A stretch of 40,130 bases of DNA, taken from NCBI GenBank assembly GCA_015680685.1, contig MNCI01016355.1:134965-175094 (forward strand), given 5' to 3'. The notes under the pieces were generated by a model. That model saw only the letters and a program-made list of their open reading frames with translations. It was not told the DNA's origin and ran no database searches. The translations under genes were made by a program, and so were the position numbers. Positions 32,834 to 40,130 of this stretch are shown here, piece by piece. The stretch's first letter is position 1, and each line of letters opens with the position of its first letter. The stretch is from Gnetum montanum (taxonomy: Eukaryota > Streptophyta > Gnetopsida > Gnetales > Gnetaceae).

Positions 32834-32848
32834 TACCCCCATGACTAA
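32834..32848 (-). other. Internal polypurine-like motif m2 (element D)
   Basis: The minus strand reads CTTAGTCATGGGGGTAC. Apart from two bases it equals the PPT of D at 29500. It lies about 265 bases before the extra ORF start. Confidence 0.6.
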
Positions 32849-32997
32849 GAGCTTACCTCTGGTAACTATAGAATTGGAGAATGGGGTGATTCAAATAAAT
32901 GGTGTGAGAGTTATAAGCTTAGGAAGGTTTTGGTCTCTAAAAATTGCAAAAACTCCTTAGGCGTTATGGAAAAAATGTGAAAAATTCGAAGTATTCA

Positions 32998-33200
32998 GTG
33001 GTATATATACTATTTTTACATTGTGTTGATGGGGCCTAGTTAGTGGGGCCTTGTTGACATAGTCTGTTACATTGATGGGACCTCATCAACGTAGTTTGTT
33101 GCATCGATGGCACCTCATTGACATGGTTTGCTACATCGATGGGGCCTCATCAATGCAGTTTGCTATGTCAATGGGGCCTTGTTGACATAACTATTGACCA
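32998..33200 (-). promoter_or_regulatory. Internal promoter-like module (element D)
   Basis: TATA-like GTATATATAC (33001-33010) beside about seven units of GATGGGGCCTCATCAATG type (33021-33200). The U3 of this element's own LTR holds the same unit (GATGGGGCCTAGTCAATG, 29316-29495), while B and E have other units. The order on the minus strand is minisatellite, TATA, m2, extra ORF, as in the LTR, where the minisatellite precedes TATA. Function is inferred. Confidence 0.55.
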
Positions 33201-33204
33201 CCAT

Positions 33205-34737
33205 TAACCAAGTCAAAACTTAAAAATTACAAAAAGATTTTGAATGAAATTGGGTCAAATGAAAGCCTAAACAGCGACGAACATGATGAAAATGTGAGAA
33301 GAGGATGTTGAAATCCCAAAAATTGAGGAAATTAAGAAAAATGAAGAAAGAGGATGGAGAATGAGAGTTCAAGGAGCATAAAGTGGTTTGCACAATGGAA
33401 TATGAAAAATATGGGATTGTAGTAATGTCTAAGGTAAGGGACTTAACTAACCAAACCAAGAGATATGCAAGTGGGTTTTCCCCATAGCAGGCACATGCCT
33501 TTGTTATCCTTGCATAGCCCCAACTAAGAAGTCTATGGGCCCCACAGTTGATTAATGGTTATGAAAAGTTAAGAATCAACAAAAAAGAATATATCCAAGA
33601 ATTACAACGCATTAGACTAAGACATTGAACATAACATAGAAACTAGCAGTGAGGTGAGTTATGGTAGCATAAATGGATGACTGAGAAGGTGGAATGGAAT
33701 CCCAAATTGAGGTTAGAAGAAGTCCCTTGTGAAATATGTGTTTAAAATGACTTGATAAGATCCATCCTTAGTCCAAACCAAAACCAACCTCTTTTAGTGA
33801 CTTCACATCACCACTCCAAGATCAATCTACCCATGCAATATATAAGAGTACTTCCACAAAATAACCACCATTCTATCAAGTGAAGAAAAGAGAAGTAGGA
33901 AGTGAGAGAGAGAGGGCCTTAGTTAGAGGGGACCTTCAAGCATGGGTAACATGTCTTTTTAGTTTCAGAACTAGTACTTGTAGCTTATTTATTTTTCAAA
34001 GGGATGTGCTTTGAATTTCCATCATGTTTTATTTTTCTTTTTTATTTGTTTGAATTTTTGGATGGGAACCACGCCATGCAAAGACTTTATATGACTTCCT
34101 ATTAGTGGTTGGAATGTAATGATAAGAAGTTCATGAAAAACACCCAAGCACTCAAGTACGTAGAAGAGTACAAAGAGTATTGATTTCCCTTGAAGTCATA
34201 CCCTCTTCAAACCTTTGAATCCTTCCCAATTCCAGAACTACCAAGGTTACTAATTGATTAAAAGTTTCTTTAATGGAAGGGATCTTAAACTCCCAGAAGA
34301 AGGAAAACCATAGAGTTTGTTTGATGGGTGGATGCCATGGAATCATTGCTTGTTTCATGAAAAATAAACCATGTCATAGTCATCAAATATTAAAATTCAA
34401 AAATAGAAACTAGGCATTGATAATCACAACATTAAGCACAAACCATAATTAGTAAACAACAATAATGGCACTGTGTCCTATGGTAATAAAGCACTTCTAT
34501 TAGTAGAAATAATGAAAATTTACACGTAAACAAAGCAAAGTAAAAAATATTTATAAGAAGGTGTAAACTAAGCAAGAAAGATAAAACATACTAACAATGT
34601 TCTAAAACAAAAAAAATTGAGAAAGTCAATAGAATGAAAAACTAAGAAAAAGGTAAAAATCAACAAAGTATAAAACAAAAATGTGTAAAACAAAAAGTGA
34701 AAGACTAAGGAGCCATGTGGATGATTATCATGGATGG
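33205..34737 (-). other. Untranslated region of element D
   Basis: No credible gene. Shared blocks: 33470-33540 (GCAAGTGGGTTTTCCCCATA), 33890-34085 (GGGCCTTAGTTAGAGGGG, CATGGGTAACATG, GGGAACCACGCCATGCAAAG) and 34188-34220 (CTTGAAGTCATACCCT). The A-rich tract 34560-34715 contains repeats of GTAAAACAAAAA type, as in element E. Confidence 0.65.
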
Positions 34738-34760
34738 CCATCTTCCCAAAAACTATGTTA
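34738..34760 (-). other. Decayed polypurine-like motif m1 (element D)
   Basis: The minus strand reads AACATAGTTTTTGGGAAGA: the G run is broken. The frame encodes FNIVFGKMAIH, matching LVVGEITIH of element B. Confidence 0.4.
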
Positions 34761-36000
34761 AAAGGAGGAGATCCAAAAAATTGAACATGGTTCTCCATCC
34801 ATTGATGTGGTAGCTGCATTGGCTTGTCTTGGTTCAAGAAAAGGTTTTACTTGTTAGATGTTAATCAATTATTTTTTATTTGGATTCTCAAGCTTGTAGA
34901 TTAACATGACCCTAGAGGGAAATGTTTGATCAATTATATAAGATCATTCCCACAACATTTGGAACTTTGTCTTATGGGGTACATGTGTGGGGATCCAATA
35001 GAGAACTTTATCTCTTGGTTGAAATTTTACTTTTCATATTTTGATGTCATGACATTGCTTGTTAAATGCTTTGTGCACCTCATTTAAAGATAGGGCCACC
35101 AATTAATTTTCATCTAGCACATTGAGATTGATCAATATTTCTTTTTTTTCTAGACTTAGGTCAAGGTTTAGATCATAGGATGTTGAGAGTGTACGGAGCT
35201 CAGATTGAATTAGGAGCATTGGAAGTTTTTCATACACTAGCTTGTAGGGAGAGTAGCCAATAGGAACTTTTCATGTTGAATGGTAGGTCCATAGGGAATC
35301 ATTTAGTTTTGTGCTATGGTCTTTCCTATATTTGCTTATGGTTCTTATTAGGATCTTTATGATCTCCCTGTTAATGACCTCTACTTAACTATTGGCTTGG
35401 GGGTAATAGGGTGTTGTTAATTTATGTTCAACCCCAAAGCGTTGCATCAACTTTCTAAAAGTGGCACTTGTGAAATGAGTTCCATTGTTAGAAATTAGTG
35501 CATGTGGCACCCCAAACCTATTTACAACATTTTGTTGTACAAATCTAGTAGTAGTAGATGACATATAGTTAGTAATAGCTGTTGCTTTTGCCCATTTTGT
35601 GTAGTAGTTAATTACTATAATGATATACACCTTTCCATTATACATGGGTGTGATGGGACCCATGAAGTTAATGCCCCATATTTCAAAGGGCTCTAGTGGT
35701 TAAATTCAATATTGAGGACCTTCAATTTGATTAGTCATCCCACCATCCCATTGACAACATTCACAAGATCAGAAAAATTGGTGGGCATCCTTGAAAATTG
35801 TAGGCCAATAGTATCCTACCATTAGGATTTTTATGGCTATGCATCTTCCTACATAGTGGCCTCTACAAGGCCCTTTGTAAGCATCCTGGAGAATGTGTAG
35901 TTGATCTTCATTAGAGACACACCAATGAATCAGGCCATCGACACACACCTTGTAGAGGTGTCTATTGATTTCCATGAAGCATTTGGTACAATGAAGAAAT
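34745..36000 (-). pseudogene. Integrase region of element D
   Basis: Order on the minus strand: LHILQDAYKGPCRGHYVGRC and YYWPTIFKDAHQFF (35769-35975, N-terminal zinc-binding region), then the core at 35385-35663: VINYYTKWAKATAI (first Asp changed to Asn), VVNRFGVPHALISNNGTHF (second Asp changed to Asn), GVEHKLTTPYYPQAN. The C-terminal domain is visible near 34980-35030 (FQPRDKVLYWIP). Both visible Asp-to-Asn changes fit G-to-A decay. Stops separate the parts. Confidence 0.8.
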
Positions 36001-36099
36001 TATTACTTCTTTCTAAAGTCAAGACCTTGTGGCAACTTCTAAGTGAGAAGATAGGTAAGGATGTCATTGTACCATATTATTTCTATGGGCACATGGTCA

Positions 36100-36998
36100 T
36101 TTAGTGCTTCTATAAAGAGGAGTTTGTTTGGAAACTAATCAAAGAGTGGGCTCTCCTCCTCTTTATTATCCCATCATGATCGAGAGAGGTGGTTAGTAAT
36201 CACATTCTCAATTCCTTTTCAATCCACCATTGTGAGATTGAATTCTTGCAAGATCACAAGCCACCATATGATATAGGGGCTCACCATCAGCTTATTCATT
36301 AGGAAGTGAATGACACTTTGGTTTGTGTGTACAAATACTTTATAACCATGCACATAGTGCCTAAATTTTTCAAGAGCATACACCACTACCATTAATTCTT
36401 TTTTCGTGGTGGTGTAATTCAGCTATGAATCTACAATGCTTTGACTCATGCAGTGGATGTAATATGGACATTTTTTATCATCTAACTATGTAAGCATTAC
36501 TCCCAAAGCATAATTAGATGCATTTTTCATTATGTAAAATGGTCTAAACTAGTTTGGTGCCCATAGAATTGGAGTTTCTACAAGTTTTTCCTTCAAATAT
36601 TGGAATGAATGTTCACATTCCTTAGTCTAGATGAATGGAGCATCTTTCTTCATTAGCTCGACCAACAGCTTTGCGATCTTAGAGAAATTCTTTATGAATT
36701 GTCTGTAGTAGCCAATATGTCCAAAGAATGATTAGACATCTTTAATTGTCTCTATTTGACATGTTATTTCTTGGATGACCCTTATCTTTTATGGGTCTCC
36801 CTCAATCCCTTCTTGTGAAATTTGGTAACCTAACACAATGTCATTATGGACCATGAGATGACTCTTTTGCAAGTTAAGTCATAGATTTATTTCCATACAT
36901 CTTGTCAATACTTGCTCAAGCTAATCCAAGGCTTTCTCAAACATAGCTCCATAGGTGGAGAAGTCATTCATGAAGACTTCCACACCACTATTGATTTG
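36100..36998 (-). pseudogene. RNase H and C-terminal RT region of element D, cut by E
   Basis: RNase H words are visible on the minus strand near 36280-36480 (VVVYALEKF, HTNQSVIHFLMNK-like). RT pieces lie from 36998 down to about 36520: EVFMNDFSTYGAMFEKALD (FMDD box changed to FMND, about 36923-36985), a ILCYHLVQ-like stretch and SFFGHIGYYRQFIK-type sequence near 36690-36730. The RT ends abruptly at 36998, with the rest expected past element E. The active-site change plus stops show it was dead or dying. Confidence 0.75.
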
Positions 36999-37975
36999 TG
37001 ATGAGTGGCGAGGTACCCCTACACTCAACCATATGAAACAAGCGTAGCACGCATGATCTGATCGAACTCTATAGACTAAATGCCTAAACGCTGCAAGGAA
37101 CACTTGGGGTTAATTAATAATTGTCTTCCCAGACTTACTTGTTGTTGTCACGGTGTATGGTTAAGTAAGTCCGAGGTATATGATTTTTTTGGTCTTTTCT
37201 GGTTTATCTCCTATGCTAAAGGGTGAAGGGTTGAGAGACTAAAACTAACTCTAACTACAACACTAAGTCCCAGCGTCAGCATCCGTTCCCACTTGCCGTA
37301 CACACCCTGAACTGTGCAACTGTGGCTACCAAACACTAATCGTTACTGGGATTACCACACGTAACGCACATGCTCGAAGTGGTCGTACTATTGCACCTAA
37401 CTAGCCTAAGTGTGACAAGCAGCCGATCCTTGACTAGCCATACACATCCGTAGATGCTCGTAATCAAGTCGTACTTGTTCCACATTCTAGGAGGTAAGGG
37501 TGAGAGAATCTAATCGAAATGAGTAGCCAATTTCTTGGCTAGCCGTACACGTTCGTCAACGCTTGTAACCAAGTCGTACTCATGTCGCGTTACTAGGAAA
37601 GCAGTAAATAACATTAATTAAACCTATCCATGCACTGCAAGGTTTATCCACAAAGCTCATCTGTATTGCCATACACAACTTGCGTTCAGGTACAAAGCTG
37701 CTCGAATAAAGAACCGTTCACTTGGGGGACTCCTACTGCGGGCACATGGAAAATATTCTATCTCTGGGGTGATCAATCCGCTAGAGCTTTGCTACTTTAC
37801 GTCTATGATTTGAAATGAGGGGAGTGCTGCCTCTTATTTATAGATTTGGCGGCGGACCGTGATATCGCGTATGCGATATTGCAGGGAACGATGCGATATT
37901 GCGTATGTGATATCGCAGGGGATGCGATATCACGGCAGATGCGATATTGCGGCCTGTGCATATCGCATCTCATCA
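36999..37975 (-). repeat. 3' LTR of element E
   Basis: Perfect 7-base ends TGATGAG...CTCATCA. U3 minisatellite of GATATCGC / GATATTGC units (37857-37972). TATA box on the minus strand CTATAAATAA (37834-37843). A tandem duplication of about 75 bases with a period of 104 lies at 37421-37495 and 37525-37599 (shared CTAGCCrTACAC, AAGTCGTACT). It aligns with the partial A0 LTR at 1-268. Confidence 0.9.
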
Positions 37976-37992
37976 TACCCCCATGATTGAAT
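37976..37992 (-). other. Polypurine tract of element E
   Basis: The minus strand reads TCAATCATGGGGGTA at the LTR edge, in the same place as in C and D. Confidence 0.7.
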
Positions 37993-38113
37993 GAAAACTT
38001 GTCCTCGAGTTCCTTACAATAATATCAGGTAGGTATGGAATTATTAAGGGGAATGGAACTAATGGAATGACATGTAAACGGATCATTATTACAAGACTTG
38101 AAAAAACTGGTGT

Positions 38114-38407
38114 TCATGACAACAAGGGTGAACACCTTATTACAATGAAATTAGGCCACATTTGGCAGCTAAGAGAAAAGAGGAGAGAGAAGAGAAGAGA
38201 AGAAGAGAGAAGAGTCTTGCTACTACCAACACCTAGATTGCGCCTTCCGTTGTCCATCCGTAAGTGCATCATCAATCTTGCTCCTTGCATAGCTGCTTCA
38301 GCGCTGCTCCATTCAAAGTGTTTACTCCAGATCCATTCCATTGTTGTATGATTTCCATCTGCACATACAACACAATCATATATTAGCAAGGGTAATTGAA
38401 TCATCAT
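38114..38407 (-). other. Short open frame in place of the extra ORF (element E)
   Basis: A 97-residue minus-strand frame in the slot where B and D have the 2.85 kb extra ORF. It reads HTTMEWIWSKHFEWSSAEAA, then a Leu/Ser-rich end that comes from a purine-rich tract (38169-38213). I recognise no family. It may be a remnant or a chance frame. The same slot in element C is also short (about 700 bases) and has no clear coding match. Confidence 0.2.
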
Positions 38408-38567
38408 GTAATTGATACCTTGCTTCAGTGTAAACTCATTGGCTAGGTTGTGGTATGGCTAATATGGATCTGGGAAGATGTAAATGATGACTACCAAAGT
38501 TGTAGGGGTTAGGAAGAGAAACAAAAAAATTCAGGGCTTAGGAGAAAAATAGAAAAGAGTGGGCCCC

Positions 38568-38584
38568 GTACCCCCATGACTAAT
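38568..38584 (-). other. Internal polypurine-like motif m2 (element E)
   Basis: The minus strand reads TTAGTCATGGGGGTACG, nearly the PPT sequence. No TATA/minisatellite module follows: the first shared untranslated block starts at 38752. Confidence 0.6.
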
Positions 38585-38589
38585 CACAA

Positions 38590-39747
38590 ACCTCCAGTAG
38601 CGTTAGAATGGAGAAAGAAAAGGAGTAAGAAAGATAGGTAAAAAGGTACAACTATGGCATCAATGAAAGGAATGTCAAGATGGAAATGAACAAAATAATA
38701 ATTAATTGCAAAATGTTAAGGAAAAGAAGTTAACTAGTGCTCCAAATAGGAATGTCAGTGGGTCCTCCCCAAAGCAGGCTCATGCCCTTAATGCCCTGAC
38801 AATCCCACATTCAAAGAGTCCATAGGCTCTGGGAATGTCTTTTGAAACAAGAGTTAAAGTCTTAACCGCAAGAATTTACCAAAAAGAAAACAATACATCA
38901 ACCAAAATATATACACTAATGATACAACCGGCAATGAGGTGAACAATGGAGAGAAGGATGGAGAGAAGAGAAATGGAATGGAATCCCAAGAACAAGGTGG
39001 TGTACAGCCCCTTGTGTATTTTATGGTTAATGCAACTTGGCAAATCTCATTCCAACTTCGAGCTCAAACCAACCACTTCCAGTGACTTCGCATCAATGCA
39101 TTTGGCTAACCATTTACTTGGATAACAAGGATGCATCTGCAAAGAGCCACCATCATTCCGACGAAACAAAGGAGAGAACGGGAAGCAAGAAGGGCCTTAG
39201 TTAGAGGGAACACTTGGGTTCCATAACCAGTGCTTGCAGCCCAAAGTTATTCCGTCTAAGGGGTATGCTTTGAATCCTCACTTTGGTTTTTTTTTTGTGT
39301 TTTGTGTTTTTATGCATGGGGACCACACCATACAAAGACTTCTTATTTTTATTGTCTCAGCTTCCGACAATTCGGTAACATAGGAACAGTAAGAAAACTC
39401 AAGAAGAAAACAGCCAAGCACCCAACTAAATGACCAACAAAAAAGCATCAAGTTCCTTTGAAGTCACACCCTTTGCAATCCTTGAGTCCTTCCTTAGTTT
39501 GAGAAATACCCAATCACTGATTCATTAAAGTTATTATTAGAAGAGAACTGTACATTTCCAAGCCAAGAGAAACCATAGAAATTGGTGGATGGATGGATGA
39601 AGTGATCTCATTGCCTGCCATGTCAAAAGAACATACCTTAGTATCAACATTGTAACTTAAAGGTAAAAACCAAACATTAGCAATCAATATGAAAATAGTT
39701 CATACCATCGGTCTGAACACTTATTAGGTGACGAACTTACAGGGTGG

Positions 39748-39784
<37 letters not shown>

Positions 39785-39938
39785 AGAAAAGTGTAACGAT
39801 GTTGTAAAACAAAAACTAAAAAGGTTAAAGAAAGTTGTAAAACAAAAATTAGAAAAGTTAAAGAAATTTGTAAAACAAAAATGTGTAAAACAAAAATTGA
39901 AAAAGAACTGAGGATCCTATATGGTTAGTATAGGTGGC
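38590..39938 (-). other. Untranslated region of element E with microsatellite and A-rich repeats
   Basis: No credible gene. Shared blocks: 38752-38825 (GTGGGTCCTCCCCAAAGCAG), 39190-39330 (GGGCCTTAGTTAGAGGGAA, CCATAACCAGTGCTTGCAG, GGGACCACACCATACAAAG) and 39450-39490 (CTTTGAAGTCACACCCTTTG). An (AC)n run covers 39750-39780. Units of about 35 bases with TTGTAAAACAAAAA cover about 39800-39905. Confidence 0.65.
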
Positions 39939-39957
39939 TATCTCCCCCATGACTGAG
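39939..39957 (-). other. Polypurine-like motif m1 (element E)
   Basis: The minus strand reads AACTCAGTCATGGGGGAGA. In B it marks the end of pol. The following 170 bases to the window end show no recognised domain, so whether E kept pol cannot be told here. Confidence 0.5.
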
Positions 39958-40130
39958 TTGTAAGGGAGAGATATGAAATAATTAGCATCTGTTTGAATTT
40001 CTTAAAAGTGCCCAACTTCTCCTGATTGATGATCTTAAGTTGAGGGGTGGAAGTTGGCGATGCTCGCGTTCCAATGTGTCTATGCCACGGTTGTTGGCAT
40101 GAGTTTCCTCAGTTCGTTCCATGCATATTT

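Larger units (their letters stand above)
28517..36998 (-). mobile_element. Element D: Athila/Tat-like LTR retrotransposon, interrupted by E
   Basis: Minus strand. In plus order: 3' LTR, PPT, extra ORF, m2, TATA/minisatellite module, untranslated region, A-rich tract, m1, integrase, RNase H and the C-terminal part of RT. The RT is cut at 36998 just past its catalytic box, where the LTR of element E starts. The remaining RT, protease, gag and 5' LTR must lie beyond E, outside the window. Same order and nearly the same spacing as element B, which supports a shared plan. Confidence 0.85.
36999..40130 (-). mobile_element. Element E: Athila/Tat-like LTR retrotransposon, right part outside window
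   Basis: Minus strand. 3' LTR (36999-37975), PPT, a short region with no recognisable extra ORF, m2, untranslated region with the shared blocks, A-rich tract, m1, then 170 bases of unassigned sequence to the window end. It was inserted into the RT of element D. The left flank ATTTG (36994-36998) should recur after its 5' LTR. It keeps more CpG and more intact LTR ends than B, C or D, so it is probably young within this set. Confidence 0.85.

Noticed and set aside
33021-33200. Internal solo LTR as source of the minisatellite in D
   Set aside because: The order relative to the purine motif is reversed (m2 comes after TATA, not before the repeats), and the LTR core words are absent.
34568-34837. 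89-residue frame ending in Phe/Leu-rich sequence, membrane-like
   Set aside because: The hydrophobic part is the translated T-rich tract after m1. The N-terminal part is the decayed pol end. Not a membrane protein.
38067-38351. 94-residue open frame on the plus strand
   Set aside because: It lies antisense to the element and is filled by a GA-rich tract (KRREKRREKRREE type residues). No family match and no counterpart in C, B or D.

Overview
The window looks like nuclear DNA of a seed plant with a large, repeat-filled genome. It is AT-rich. I see no intact host gene and no rRNA, tRNA or CRISPR locus. Nearly everything belongs to one family of old Ty3/gypsy LTR retrotransposons of the Athila/Tat kind: Athila-like gag and reverse transcriptase motifs, a primer-binding site resembling the tRNA-Asp type, and an extra ORF between pol and the 3' LTR. 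One fragment of an RTE-type LINE is also present. I cannot name the species.

Layout, left to right. (1) 1-3407, element A0, minus strand: end of a 3' LTR, a shortened extra ORF, an internal promoter-like module, a long untranslated region and the C-terminal end of gag. (2) about 3408-7196, element A, plus strand: gag end, protease, RT, RNase H and integrase, joined head-to-head to A0. (3) 7197 to about 7740, the 3' end of an RTE LINE, minus strand. (4) 7771-27713, element B, minus strand, about 13 kb without its insert, flanked by CTTAT/CTCAT. Its 3' LTR is split by element C (7907-14862, minus strand, flanked by GTTCT/GTTTT), which has two LTRs and gag but no recognisable pol. (5) 27714-28516, unexplained AT-rich flank. 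(6) from 28517, element D, minus strand, interrupted inside its RT by element E. (7) from 36999 to the window end, element E, minus strand.

Shared plan, read along the element strand: 5' LTR, PBS, leader of about 130 bases, gag, protease-RT-RNase H-integrase, a purine motif here called m1, a T-rich tract, about 1.3 kb of conserved untranslated sequence, a minisatellite plus TATA module (A0, B and D only), a second purine motif m2, an extra ORF of about 2.85 kb with a putative plant transposon domain (full length in B and D), the true polypurine tract and the 3' LTR. LTR ends are TGATGAG...CTCATCA.

The most interesting signals are the recurrence of the polypurine motif (TTAGTyrTGGGGG) two to three times per element, and an internal promoter-like module in A0, B and D whose minisatellite is of the same kind as that element's own LTR U3. 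Together they suggest elements with several plus-strand priming sites and a second transcription unit for the extra ORF. All coding regions are decayed by frameshifts and stops, many of them TAG where the family usually has glutamine. Coordinates of pseudogene domains are by-eye estimates.
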